The notes under the pieces: model-generated | Databases searched by the model: none | Seen by the model: the letters and a program-made list of their open reading frames with translations, nothing else | Told to the model about the DNA's origin: nothing | Part shown: piece by piece, positions 17,010 through 26,161 of the stretch | Numbering within the stretch: the first letter of the stretch is position 1 | Layout of the letters: every line of letters begins with the position of its first letter | Source: Deltaproteobacteria bacterium | GTDB lineage: Bacteria; Desulfobacterota; DSM-4660; Desulfatiglandales; HGW-15 | Reading direction: 5' to 3' | Assembly (NCBI GenBank): GCA_019310525.1 | Contig: JAFDEE010000002.1 | Location: 1 to 53,938, forward strand | DNA: 53,938 bases | Program-made: the position numbers and the translations under genes

Positions 17010-17016
17010 TCCATTC

Positions 17017-17058
17017 GAAGAGGTGCCTTTCCCTCAAGGAAAGGCACCTCTTCTTTTG
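17017..17058 (+). terminator. Strong rho-independent terminator after aapJ
   Basis: A perfect 16-bp stem, GAAGAGGTGCCTTTCC with its exact complement, a CTCAA loop and a TTTT tail, begins eight bases after the aapJ stop. It should end most transcripts before aapQ. Because the stem begins with GAAGA and ends TCTTC, it could act in both directions. Confidence 0.9.
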
Positions 17059-17247
17059 ACCATCACTGACCCAAATCAGTGTCCATCCATGACAAACAGG
17101 CAATACCCTTAACCCGTAGATAAGCGCAGGGGACAAGGTGAATCTTTAAATAGGGCATGCCTCTCTCCACTTTAAGGGCGCGCTCAATTCAAGCTCGGCA
17201 GCCTGAAACCGTTTTTTCAAAGGCGTCAGTCATGATGTGAGGGATCG

Positions 17248-18420
17248 ATGGCGACCCAAAAAGGGGAAAAGATTCCATTCTGGCTGGATCCCAAGAAACG
17301 GGCGGTATTCTTCCAGTTTTGCGTCTTTTGTATGGTGGGACTCCTGGCCTATTATCTGGTATCCAATACCCTTGAAAATTTAGAAAAACAGTCTATCGCG
17401 ACGGGATGGTCCTTCCTCCATAAGGAATCTTCCTTCGAGATCGGGGAATCCTTGATCTCCTATTCCGCCGCCAGCACCTACCTGCGGGCCTTGATTGTCG
17501 GGGCCCTGAACACATTAAAGGTTTCCTTCATCGGTATCATTTTCACGGTGATCCTGGGGACCATTATCGGGGTGGCCCGTCTTTCCAGCAACTGGTTGGT
17601 ATCCAAGCTGGCCGGCCTGTATATAGAGGTGATGCAGGATATTCCCGTACTTCTCCAGCTCTTCTTCTGGTATGCCATCTTTTATGAAAGCCTCCCGGGT
17701 CCCCACGATGCCCTTTCACCAATAAAAGGACTTTTTCTCTCAAACCGAGGAGTCGCCTTTGCAGTCCCCGCTCGCCATCCCGCCCATCTATACATGCTTT
17801 TGGCCCTTGCCGCCGCTGTTATCGCGGTCTACCTGATCCGGCGTTGGGCAAAGAAGCGGCAGGATGCGACCGGGAAAATCTTTCCAACCTTCCGGGTGGG
17901 CATCGCCCTCATTATTGGGCTGCCTCTGGGCGTCTGGCTGGCCTTCGGAGCTCCGACGGCCATGAATATCCCGCGGATTTCCGGTTTTAATTTTAAGGGT
18001 GGTATGACCCTCAGCCCCGAGTTTATCGCTCTGCTCCTCGGGCTGGTCCTTTACACGTCCGCTTTTGTGGCCGAGGTTGTCCGGGCGGGAATCCAGTCGG
18101 TAAGCAAGGGTCAAAGGGAAGCGGCCATGGCCATCGGCTTGAGGCCCACCCTCGTCCTGAACCTGGTGATCCTGCCCCAGGCCTTAAGGGTGATCATCCC
18201 CCCCCTGACCAGCCAGATGCTCAACCTGACCAAGAACAGTTCCCTGGCCGTGGCCATTGGTTACCCGGATTTCGTATCCGTAGCCAACACGACCATCAAT
18301 CAAACGGGCCAATCCATTGAAGGAGTGGCCCTGATCATGGCAGTTTACCTTATTTTCAGCTTGTCTACATCGGCCTTCATGAACTGGTACAACAAACGTG
18401 TAAAACTCGTTGAGAGATAA
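17248..18420 (+). CDS. aapQ: General L-amino acid ABC transporter permease AapQ
   Basis: Inner-membrane permease, 390 residues. A long first helix (about 24-45) is followed by a periplasmic loop and a permease core with the usual EAA loop: RAGIQSVSKGQREAAMAIGL then VILPQALRVIIPPLTSQMLNLTKNSS, which docks the ATPase AapP. GAGGG lies upstream of the ATG. The 189 bp between the aapJ terminator and this gene must hold a promoter or permit read-through. Seven bases separate it from aapM. Confidence 0.92.
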   Translation: MATQKGEKIPFWLDPKKRAVFFQFCVFCMVGLLAYYLVSNTLENLEKQSIATGWSFLHKESSFEIGESLISYSAASTYLRALIVGALNTLKVSFIGIIFTVILGTIIGVARLSSNWLVSKLAGLYIEVMQDIPVLLQLFFWYAIFYESLPGPHDALSPIKGLFLSNRGVAFAVPARHPAHLYMLLALAAAVIAVYLIRRWAKKRQDATGKIFPTFRVGIALIIGLPLGVWLAFGAPTAMNIPRISGFNFKGGMTLSPEFIALLLGLVLYTSAFVAEVVRAGIQSVSKGQREAAMAIGLRPTLVLNLVILPQALRVIIPPLTSQMLNLTKNSSLAVAIGYPDFVSVANTTINQTGQSIEGVALIMAVYLIFSLSTSAFMNWYNKRVKLVER

Positions 18421-18427
18421 TAGATCA

Positions 18428-19525
18428 ATGGATTCCACAATCCAACCAACCCAAGGCGACACCCTAAAACCTCCAGTTACCCACATCGGTATCATCGGAT
18501 GGGTAAGGGCGAACCTTTTCAACGGCGTCTTCAACTCCTTCCTCACTATTCTGACGCTCTTCATCCTCTGGGAGACCGTGCCTCCCTTTTTCAAGTGGGC
18601 CTTTGTGGATAGTGTATGGAATACTCCGGCAGGAGCATGCCGCGAGGCGACGGGGGCCTGCTGGTCTGTCATCACGAAAAACCTGCGCTTTGTGATCTTT
18701 GGGTTCTACCCCTATGATCAGCAATGGAGGCCCCTGGTGGCGATGTTGCTCCTCATCGGGTTACTCTTCTACAGCAGGGACCGGAATCACTGGAAGAAAT
18801 CCCTCGCCTATGCCTGGATCCTGGGTCTCGTCATAATGGGTTTTCTTATGAGGGGCGGACTCTTCGGATTGGTTCCAGTGGAGACTACAAAATGGGGTGG
18901 CCTACCGCTCACACTCCTTTTATCCGTATTCGGTCTGACCGCGGCTTACCCCTTGGGGGTCCTCCTGGCCCTGGGCCGCCAGAGCCGGATGCAGGGCGTG
19001 AAATATCTCTCCGTTATATACATCGAGTTGATCCGTGGAGTTCCTCTCATCAGCCTTCTCTTTATGTCGGCCATCATCTTTCCGCTCTTCCTTCCGGAAG
19101 GTGTCAACATCAACAAGATTCTGCGCGCCCAAGTGGCCATCATCCTCTTTACTGCGGCATATATCGCTGAGGTTGTCAGGGGAGGGCTCCAGGGCATGTC
19201 CAAGGGGCAGTACGAGGCAGCGGAATCCCTGGGTCTGAATTACTATCTCACCATGCGCCTGGTGATTCTTCCCCAGGCCCTCAAGATCGTGATTCCTCCC
19301 ACGGTCAGCATCCTCATTTCCGCCTTCAAGGACACCTCCCTCGTTGTGATCATCGCTTTGTGGGACCTGCTCAAGACCTCCAAGGCCGTTCTATCCAATC
19401 CCGAGTGGATGGGATTCAGCCGGGAGATGTATATCTTTGTGGCGATCCTGTATTTCCTCGGTTGTTTTTCCATGTCCAATTACAGTCGAAAACTTGAAAA
19501 GGAACTGTCCCAGGGTGAGCGTTGA
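18428..19525 (+). CDS. aapM: General L-amino acid ABC transporter permease AapM
   Basis: Second permease, 365 residues, pairing with AapQ. Helix at about 30-50, a large extracytoplasmic segment with WNTPAGACREATGACW, then further helices and the EAA loop VRGGLQGMSKGQYEAAESLGLNYYLTMRLVILPQALKIVIPP. The frame is open from 18410, overlapping aapQ, but the ATG at 18428 has GAGAGA upstream and gives the expected N terminus. 35 bp precede aapP. Confidence 0.92.
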   Translation: MDSTIQPTQGDTLKPPVTHIGIIGWVRANLFNGVFNSFLTILTLFILWETVPPFFKWAFVDSVWNTPAGACREATGACWSVITKNLRFVIFGFYPYDQQWRPLVAMLLLIGLLFYSRDRNHWKKSLAYAWILGLVIMGFLMRGGLFGLVPVETTKWGGLPLTLLLSVFGLTAAYPLGVLLALGRQSRMQGVKYLSVIYIELIRGVPLISLLFMSAIIFPLFLPEGVNINKILRAQVAIILFTAAYIAEVVRGGLQGMSKGQYEAAESLGLNYYLTMRLVILPQALKIVIPPTVSILISAFKDTSLVVIIALWDLLKTSKAVLSNPEWMGFSREMYIFVAILYFLGCFSMSNYSRKLEKELSQGER

Positions 19526-19560
19526 CCCTGAATCCCTAACTTTAGAGACGCGAGGTCCAC

Positions 19561-20340
19561 ATGAATCAAAAAGGACATCCCCAAACCGAACGGATCCCTT
19601 CCAGTGATTCTCCGATGATTGAAATCATCGATGTACACAAGTGGTTCGGAGAGTTCCACGTGCTCCGGGGAATCAACTTGACGGTGGCCCGCCAGGAACG
19701 GATCGTAATCTGCGGTCCTTCCGGCTCGGGAAAGTCCACCCTGATCCGCTGCATCAATCGCCTTGAAGAGCATCAACGGGGCGAGATCATTGTAGACGGC
19801 ATCGAGCTGACCAACAATATCAAGAACATAGAGAAAATCCGGGCGGAAGTGGGCATGGTCTTTCAGCATTTCAATCTATTTCCGCATCTCACCATCCTTG
19901 AAAACTTGACCCTTGGCCCGGTTTGGGTCCGGAAGGTTCCCCGGAAGGAGGCCGAGGAGGCGGCCATGCATTACCTCGAAAAGGTCCATATCGCCGAGCA
20001 AGCCAAGAAATATCCAGGCCAGCTTTCCGGTGGGCAACAACAACGTGTCGCCATTGCCCGAAGCCTTTGCATGAATCCCAAGGTAATGCTCTTCGATGAA
20101 CCCACTTCCGCACTGGATCCGGAAATGATCAAGGAGGTGCTCGATGTCATGATCGAACTGGCCCAGGAAGGGATGACCATGATCGTAGTGACCCACGAAA
20201 TGGGGTTTGCCAAGAGCGTGGCCCACCGGGTGCTTTTCATGGACTACGGCCAGATCGTGGAAGGAAACACCCCGGAAGAGTTTTTCGAGAACCCACAACA
20301 CGAGCGAACCAAGCTTTTTCTCAGCCAAATCCTCCATTAG
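19561..20340 (+). CDS. aapP: General L-amino acid ABC transporter ATPase AapP
   Basis: Cytoplasmic ATPase of the importer, 259 residues. Walker [10 protein letters not shown] (about 57-65), Q-loop [10 protein letters not shown], signature [15 protein letters not shown], Walker [13 protein letters not shown] and the switch histidine in VVTHEMGFA are all intact. GAGG precedes the ATG. It ends 19 bp from the convergent stop of the large membrane protein gene; no obvious terminator fits between them. Confidence 0.95.
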   Translation: MNQKGHPQTERIPSSDSPMIEIIDVHKWFGEFHVLRGINLTVARQERIVICGPSGSGKSTLIRCINRLEEHQRGEIIVDGIELTNNIKNIEKIRAEVGMVFQHFNLFPHLTILENLTLGPVWVRKVPRKEAEEAAMHYLEKVHIAEQAKKYPGQLSGGQQQRVAIARSLCMNPKVMLFDEPTSALDPEMIKEVLDVMIELAQEGMTMIVVTHEMGFAKSVAHRVLFMDYGQIVEGNTPEEFFENPQHERTKLFLSQILH

Positions 20341-20359
20341 GGGCGGAGTATCCCCCTTC

Positions 20360-22924
20360 TCAGGGCTTTCCGCCGTGGCGAGACGATGAAGATTCGTCTT
20401 CTTCACCAATCCGAGACTCTCCCGGATCAGGGAGTGTTATTTCCATTAGTAAGACCCCCACCGTTGAAAGGATCCCGAACAGAAACATCCTCCAGAGTGC
20501 ATGGGACACAATAGTCCCGGCCCCCACGTTTCCGCCTGCCGTCCCAACGAAAAAACCAGAGACCGTTGAAAAGATCCCCAGCATGGCCCCGCAAAGGGTT
20601 CCGCCCGCCACTCGTTTTCCCAAGGGGGCTCCTCCCGCTCCCAGGGTGACCGCCATTCCGCACAGAATTGGAACGATTCCCACAGCCCACCAGATCTCCT
20701 GGAGTGCCGGGAGCCTTGACCATTCGAGAAAATACCGGTAATCCACGAATCCCAGGATGGCCGCCCCAATGAGGGCACAGGGGGCAATATGCCAGTAGCG
20801 GGGCGAAGCAGCGGACCGCATCCTCTCCCTTGATCTTATCTTGCGCCTTATTGTCAGGGGCCAGTTGTAAAAGAGGTTGAAGACCTTGTGTTCCAAAAGG
20901 GCCCCTCTCTCTCCGAACACCGGAACCGCGTGCACGGCCTCGGTCGCCCAGTACCCGGCCATGAACCGGGCCAGGGCGGGATACCTGTAGGCCATCTGGA
21001 TCGGGAATGCGAGGTAGCCCACGTATTTGAAGAATCCCAGGAAAACGGCGATGTTGTAATCTTTGAAGTTCCGCTCGCGGATCACGAGAAGCACAACATA
21101 GAGCCCGCGCACCAGGGATCCGGGTGAAATGGGCACCACTTGAAAAAGCGCGATGATACCCACGCCAACGGCATAGGCCTGGGCCCGGGGTAATTCAGGA
21201 TGCATCAGCACGTAGATGGCGGCCGTCAAGATCGACACCACCTGGGTGACCGGCAGGGTACAAAGGTGTACGGCGAGGCTCTTGAGATATTTCTGGATAA
21301 AGGGTTCCTTGATTTGGGAGATGATGAGGTCGGCATCCTCCCGGCTGAGCAGGTTGTTCTCTTCCCCTTCGCTCACCATGTCCCTCAGCCACTGTTCACG
21401 CAGATGGGCGTTGAAATAGAGACGAACCGGACGGAAGACCAGATGGTCGATGCGCTCCTTGGCATACTGCCAGTCGGTGAAAGCGCGGTGGAGGCCTGCT
21501 GGAAGGATGGAAAGGGGGAAGTGGTAAAGATTGGGCCAGAAGGTCCTTGCCGCCTTTAAGGCGTGATCCGCATCCATCCTGCCGGATCTGTACCAGCCCA
21601 TCACCTTCTCTACCAGTTTGCCCCTGAAGGCCCTCCGCAGATATGAAACGCTCCCCAATATCCCAGTATAATGCCTTCGCCAGGCGGGGTGGCCCCACCA
21701 CTTCAACAGAATTCGGCCGAGCAGAGGGAAAAGATTCAGGATACAAAAAAAGAGGGTAAAGAAGGGCTTTTCCTGGAGCCTGCGGGCATGTTCTTCGTCG
21801 ATGAAGTTTCTTACCCTCCAGCCCATCACTGCACTCCGGAGGATACCGGACCAGATTTCACCTTTGTACAGGAGGCGCAGGTGATGGTGAGTGATATCTG
21901 GTATGGAACGCCTGTAGGTACGTTCCTCTTCTTTGAGTTCTTTCAGGGCTGCGTAAAGGTCGGAGAAGGCCTCTCGCTGTTTTTCGACAAAGCCTTCCAG
22001 CCGGCTGATGTCCCCGCGGTCGAATTGCACCAAGCTGCCTCTCCGAAGTCCCTGCAATATCAGTTTGAAATCGCCCGGGCTCATGGGCAGAAAGGGAAGC
22101 AGGACCAGCCCGGCCCGGAAGTCCACCGCCACCAGTCCCTCTGCAGGATCGGGATCACTCTCAAGTCTCTTCAACACATTGGGCTGACTCTTCCAGGTGG
22201 ACCATTCGTATTGCCTGGCGAATTCGTGGGCTCCCATGTCGTGGAGCAGACGAACGAATGCATGCATGAAGGCATGCTTGGCACGGTATTCAGGGGATCC
22301 GAGCCGTTTCTCATGGACCGCCCTCCCCTTCCGCCACTTCCTGAGCAAATCCAGTCGGTCATCCACTTCCAACCGCCAGGTCCGTCCCTCAATCCATTCG
22401 CTCAGTTCCCCGCAACTCCCCAGGACCGGATCCACAAAGGTGGCATGGATATCGGCCACTGTTCGATCATCACCGAACCGGAGCCTTGCCCCCCTTCGGA
22501 TGAAAATCTGCCAGAGGGCCCCGGCCCTGGCTGCATGGGGATTGACCTGGAGCTGGAAAGGTCCCTGAAATCCGACCCAGTAAAGAGTGTTCCGGAAAAA
22601 CCTCGAGAAACCCGTTGGGGGAACGAGTATCTTCATGGCGTAGTAGCGGTCCTTTTCGAGTCCGACCAGGGGCCCGTCGTGGGGTTCGAGTTGCAATATT
22701 TTCACCCTGTATACCTGTCCGGCAAAACCGCCCCCCACAAACCTATCGATTTCGAGGCGGACCCGTCCCATACTTCCTCCTGGAACGATCGATACCTCAT
22801 AGGTGCAAACCGTACCGGGCTCGTAACGTTCCACACGCATAGGCCGGTGAAGGGCGGCTTTCCGAAACTCCTTCTCTAATTCGGCAAAGATATGGTAGGG
22901 TTCCATCGATTTTTCAGCGTTCAT
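20360..22924 (-). CDS. Kinase-like domain fused to multispan membrane protein
   Basis: No known family recognised for the whole chain of 854 residues. The N-terminal third looks like a protein-kinase or UbiB-type fold: a glycine-rich loop GGGFAGQVY (64-72), AMKIL with the candidate ATP-binding Lys98, a hinge-like LSEWIEGRTW (about 174-183), a catalytic-loop-like segment LLHDMGAHEFARQ...SQPNVL (226-251, with E234 where Asp is expected, N249) and VAVDFRAG (265-272) in place of DFG. From about residue 385 follow at least six or seven predicted membrane segments (near 387-408, 552-575, 585-616, 624-646, 714-730, 745-765, 775-830) and an acidic tail. The ATG at 22924 is preferred over an in-frame TTG at 22939. 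It follows the DMT transporter gene by 33 bp. Activity, substrate and orientation unknown. Confidence 0.7.
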   Translation of the reverse strand: MNAEKSMEPYHIFAELEKEFRKAALHRPMRVERYEPGTVCTYEVSIVPGGSMGRVRLEIDRFVGGGFAGQVYRVKILQLEPHDGPLVGLEKDRYYAMKILVPPTGFSRFFRNTLYWVGFQGPFQLQVNPHAARAGALWQIFIRRGARLRFGDDRTVADIHATFVDPVLGSCGELSEWIEGRTWRLEVDDRLDLLRKWRKGRAVHEKRLGSPEYRAKHAFMHAFVRLLHDMGAHEFARQYEWSTWKSQPNVLKRLESDPDPAEGLVAVDFRAGLVLLPFLPMSPGDFKLILQGLRRGSLVQFDRGDISRLEGFVEKQREAFSDLYAALKELKEEERTYRRSIPDITHHHLRLLYKGEIWSGILRSAVMGWRVRNFIDEEHARRLQEKPFFTLFFCILNLFPLLGRILLKWWGHPAWRRHYTGILGSVSYLRRAFRGKLVEKVMGWYRSGRMDADHALKAARTFWPNLYHFPLSILPAGLHRAFTDWQYAKERIDHLVFRPVRLYFNAHLREQWLRDMVSEGEENNLLSREDADLIISQIKEPFIQKYLKSLAVHLCTLPVTQVVSILTAAIYVLMHPELPRAQAYAVGVGIIALFQVVPISPGSLVRGLYVVLLVIRERNFKDYNIAVFLGFFKYVGYLAFPIQMAYRYPALARFMAGYWATEAVHAVPVFGERGALLEHKVFNLFYNWPLTIRRKIRSRERMRSAASPRYWHIAPCALIGAAILGFVDYRYFLEWSRLPALQEIWWAVGIVPILCGMAVTLGAGGAPLGKRVAGGTLCGAMLGIFSTVSGFFVGTAGGNVGAGTIVSHALWRMFLFGILSTVGVLLMEITLPDPGESRIGEEDESSSSRHGGKP

Positions 22925-22957
22925 CTGCACCCCCGGCAATGGTTCCAGGCATCTTCA

Positions 22958-23785
22958 TCAGTAACGATCTTTTTCAGGTTGGAGGTTCGTCAGGGTAACC
23001 CCTCCGATCACGAAAACACCCCCGACAAGAAGGGAAAGGGTCACCGGTTCTCCCAGGAACAAGGAAGAGAGAAGGATAGCGCTTACCGGGACAAAATTAA
23101 TGAATTGGCCTGCCCGTGTTGCTCCCACAGCCTGAATTCCTTCATAGTACCAAACAAACCCAAGGACCGTTCCAAAGATGCCTAAATAAAGGATGCTCCC
23201 CCAGTCCACAAGATTGTAAGAAAAAAGATCCGGAAAGAGTCCCTCCATTAGGGCGGGAGGGAAGAGGGCCAGTGCGCCGACAATAGAAGAATAGGTTACG
23301 GAAACAAGGGGAGAGAGGCCCCTGCCCGCCATCACCGCCTTCCCGATCAAAGAATAAACGACCCAACTGGCGACACACCCGAAAATAAGCAACTCTCCCG
23401 GCCCGATCCCTTCTTCCAGGATCCCGGCCAGATTCCCCTTGGAGATGACGATCACGGCCCCGAAAACAGACAACAGGATGCCCGCCGATTTGGCCGGTGT
23501 CAACTTCTCCCTTAAAAACAAGGCGGCGAAAAGTGTTATGAAAACCGGATTGTTTGCAATGATGAGGGAGGCCCTCCCGGCGTTGATCATCTGGAGGCCC
23601 TTAAAAAAAAGATAATTGTAAGAAAATACTCCCGTAAGGCCGAGAAGAATCAGCGGAAGGATTTGCCCCTTCCTGATAGGGGAAAAGCTTGACCCGGACC
23701 TCCTGACCAGATAGAAAAGGCAGGCAGAGGCGAATACAAACCTCAAGAAAGCGGCAGAAAAGGGCCCTACCCTCCCTGCGATCAT
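22958..23785 (-). CDS. EamA/DMT family transporter, start unresolved
   Basis: Inner-membrane exporter of the drug/metabolite superfamily; substrate unknown. Two EamA repeats: the second repeat begins at GPGELLIFGCVASWVVYSLIGK, and the C-terminal GEPVTLSLLVGGVFVIGGV is typical. The first ATG in frame (23785) falls inside the first membrane segment. The frame continues upstream and reads TKLLLTSIFWGGTFIAGR, exactly what the family has at this place, yet between there and the stop at 23903 there is no ATG, GTG or TTG. A CTG at 23833 or another rare start, or a sequence error, must be invoked. The gene follows the ferredoxin gene in the same operon direction. Confidence 0.82.
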   Translation of the reverse strand: MIAGRVGPFSAAFLRFVFASACLFYLVRRSGSSFSPIRKGQILPLILLGLTGVFSYNYLFFKGLQMINAGRASLIIANNPVFITLFAALFLREKLTPAKSAGILLSVFGAVIVISKGNLAGILEEGIGPGELLIFGCVASWVVYSLIGKAVMAGRGLSPLVSVTYSSIVGALALFPPALMEGLFPDLFSYNLVDWGSILYLGIFGTVLGFVWYYEGIQAVGATRAGQFINFVPVSAILLSSLFLGEPVTLSLLVGGVFVIGGVTLTNLQPEKDRY

Positions 23786-23913
23786 TCTTCCTGCAATAAA
23801 AGTGCCTCCCCAAAAAATGGAGGTTAAAAGCAGTTTGGTATATACGGGAACAAGTTCTCTTTTGTGTTTTCCTTCCGTTTTCCGCCCTCTCTTTCCTCTA
23901 TATCATCGCTCTT

Positions 23914-24228
23914 TTACTGTTCTTCTTCCAGGACCATGCTGATGGCCCCTTTCGGGCATATGGAAGCACAAATCCCGCATCCCTTGCAAAAATCCAGGTC
24001 GATCTCTATATCCCCTGTAACGGGATTCCGGGTGATGGCCAGATCAGGACAAAGAAGCCTGCAAAGATCACACGCCTCACAGCTCCGGGCGCCCATGCAG
24101 CGCTGGGCCTCATACTCCGCCTCGTGGGGAAGGAGGGCGGCATCCCGTCCGCGCCCGAAATCGATCCGGGCCTCTTCTCCGCCAATTCTTCTCTTAATAG
24201 ACTCCCGATTGCAATCCCTGTTCAACAT
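23914..24228 (-). CDS. Ferredoxin-type 2x[4Fe-4S] subunit
   Basis: 104-residue electron-transfer protein. After a non-cluster N-terminal 40 residues come cysteines in CMGARSCEACDLCRLLCPD and the classic CKGCGICASICPKGAI. This gives two binding motifs for [4Fe-4S] clusters, the first with an atypical spacing. It overlaps the end of the GltD-like gene by seven bases (24222-24228), so the two are translationally coupled. Likely relays electrons between the flavoprotein and the KorABC core; it resembles the delta-type subunits of 2-oxoacid:ferredoxin oxidoreductases. Confidence 0.85.
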   Translation of the reverse strand: MLNRDCNRESIKRRIGGEEARIDFGRGRDAALLPHEAEYEAQRCMGARSCEACDLCRLLCPDLAITRNPVTGDIEIDLDFCKGCGICASICPKGAISMVLEEEQ

Positions 24229-25625
24229 GCCTCAGCCTCTCCCAAGTACTCCAGGACCCGGCGTGCAACCCGCTTCCCGGAAGCAATGGCTTCCACGACC
24301 GTTGAGGGTCCGGTCACGGCATCGCCCGCCGCAAAGACGCCTTCCATACCCTCCACCATACCGTCGGCGGAACAACGCACCCTCCCTTCCGGGGAAACCG
24401 AATCCCCTTCAAGGAAAGAGGGGTCAGGGCGCTGCCCGATGGCTGTTACGATCAAGTCCGCCGGTTCCTTGAAAGCGCTTCCAGGCAAGGGCACCGGGCT
24501 TCTTCTCCCGGAATCATCGGGGGATCCCGGCCTTGTACGAACCAGCTCCACCCCCGTAACCCTGTCTCCCTCCCTGATCATCCTTACGGGGGCGACACGG
24601 TATTCGATCCGGACACCTTCATCAAGCGCCGCCTTCATCTCTTCCCGAAGGGCCGGCATCTCTTCGGGGCCCCGTCGATAAAGGATGACCACTTCCCGGG
24701 CGCCGAGCCTTGAGGCGCATCTGGCCGTATCGACCGCCGCGTTCCCACCCCCGATTACCAGGACCCGGCCCGAGACGGACCCAAGCTCCCCCCGGTTGGC
24801 TTTGCCGAGGAATTCCAGGCAAGGGATGCAGCCTTCATCCCCCTCTCCCTCGATTCCCAGTTCCAGGTCTTTCCATGCCCCGGTGGTGACCACGATGGCA
24901 CCGTTTTCCTCTTCACGGAGTTCCCGGAAGGTAACGTCTTTCCCCAGGCGAAAGGAAGTCATGAATTCCACGCCAAGGGATCGAACCATCTCCACCTCGT
25001 GTTCGATCACCCACCGCGGCAACCGGAAGGAGGGAATTCCGTGGATCAACATCCCTCCGGGCCTATCCAGGGCGTCCATGACCTGGACTTCCATCCCCCC
25101 CATCGCCAACTCGTAGCTGCAAGCCAACCCGGCGGGTCCGGCTCCCACGATCACGGCCTTCCTACCGGTGAGGGGGCGTTTTCGGCTTTTAAGGACCTCC
25201 AAGATCTCTTCCCGGTTATCCTTCTCATACAGGAAGGCGTGACGTTTGAGTTCCCGAACGGCCACGGGCTCGTCCCAAGTACCGCGAAGACACGCTGATT
25301 CACAAGGGTGGTGACACACATAGGCGCAAAGTCCTGGGAGGGGATTGTCCTCCCGGACGGTCAGGAGAGCCTCTTTGACCCGTCCCAAGCTAAGGAGCCG
25401 CACGTAGTCCATCACCTTTTGATCCAAGGGACAGGCGGCCGTGCAAGGAGGCAAAGAGGCCCTTTCCGCCAAGTCCGTTTCCATGTATAGGTATCCTCTG
25501 ACCGTGTTTTCGTCGAGCCTGAAGTCCGCTGTGCTGTCCGCAGGGCATGCACGGACACAGACTCCGCATTGCCGGCAAAGCTTCGTATCTAGGACAGGTC
25601 TTTGTGTTCTGCCTGCAAACGCCAT
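24222..25625 (-). CDS. GltD-like FAD/NAD(P)-binding iron-sulfur oxidoreductase
   Basis: 467-residue flavoprotein of the glutamate synthase small-subunit family. Order: an added ferredoxin motif (CRQCGVCVRACP, 17-28), the GltD-type cysteine helical domain (C61, C65, C100, C104, C108, C112), FAD-binding GAGPAGLA (161-168) with DRPGGML, the NAD(P)-binding GGGNAAVDTA (292-301) and the C-terminal FAD motif VFAAGDAVTGPS. It lies in the kor cluster, starting within the last 37 bases of korC behind GGAGAGG. The context suggests electron transfer between ferredoxin and NAD(P)H for the 2-oxoacid oxidoreductase, not glutamate synthesis, as no gltB is visible. Confidence 0.85.
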   Translation of the reverse strand: MAFAGRTQRPVLDTKLCRQCGVCVRACPADSTADFRLDENTVRGYLYMETDLAERASLPPCTAACPLDQKVMDYVRLLSLGRVKEALLTVREDNPLPGLCAYVCHHPCESACLRGTWDEPVAVRELKRHAFLYEKDNREEILEVLKSRKRPLTGRKAVIVGAGPAGLACSYELAMGGMEVQVMDALDRPGGMLIHGIPSFRLPRWVIEHEVEMVRSLGVEFMTSFRLGKDVTFRELREEENGAIVVTTGAWKDLELGIEGEGDEGCIPCLEFLGKANRGELGSVSGRVLVIGGGNAAVDTARCASRLGAREVVILYRRGPEEMPALREEMKAALDEGVRIEYRVAPVRMIREGDRVTGVELVRTRPGSPDDSGRRSPVPLPGSAFKEPADLIVTAIGQRPDPSFLEGDSVSPEGRVRCSADGMVEGMEGVFAAGDAVTGPSTVVEAIASGKRVARRVLEYLGEAEAC

Positions 25626-26161
25626 TTTTCCTCTCCGATCCGGTATCCCAAGTCAACGCCCTTCAGGTTCGCATCCAGAAAGCGCTCATTCACCGTATCT
25701 TTCACCGCCCTTTCAAGGGAATCCCTGCTCACGATTCCCGTAATGGCGGCCACAGCCCCGAGTATGAGGACATTGGCCGCCTGCTTCTGTTTCAGGTCCC
25801 GGATGGCCCTGGAGGTTGCGGGGATCCCAACCTGGGACAGGCCATCGATGGGCCTTGCCCGCACCAACTGTTCATCGTAGATCACTATTCCGCCCCGGCC
25901 CACTCCCCCCACATGTTCTTCATAGGCCTCCTGGGCCATGGGAACAAGAATATCGGGTTCCAGGACGTGGGGATAGACGATGGGCCCACCGGAAACCACC
26001 AGGTCGGACAGGGCATATCCTCCGCGGACCCTCACCCCGTAAGAATCGGAACCCGCCACGTATTTTCCGTCATAGGCGGCCGCTTTTCCCAGGATCATTC
26101 CCCCCAGGACGAGCCCCTGTCCGCCGAGTCCGCACAATCTCAACTGCTTAACACCCGCCAT
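25589..26161 (-). CDS. korC: 2-oxoacid:ferredoxin oxidoreductase, gamma subunit
   Basis: 190 residues of the POR/KOR gamma family: the opening GLGGQGLVLGGMILGKAAAYDGKYV and SYGVRVRGG are diagnostic; GVDLGYRIGE closes the domain. It overlaps korB by 14 bases and the GltD-like gene by 37. The ATG at 26161 behind GGGGG is preferred to a TTG at 26167. With korA and korB it forms the thiamine-diphosphate enzyme that interconverts a 2-oxoacid and an acyl-CoA. Confidence 0.88.
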   Translation of the reverse strand: MAGVKQLRLCGLGGQGLVLGGMILGKAAAYDGKYVAGSDSYGVRVRGGYALSDLVVSGGPIVYPHVLEPDILVPMAQEAYEEHVGGVGRGGIVIYDEQLVRARPIDGLSQVGIPATSRAIRDLKQKQAANVLILGAVAAITGIVSRDSLERAVKDTVNERFLDANLKGVDLGYRIGEEKWRLQAEHKDLS

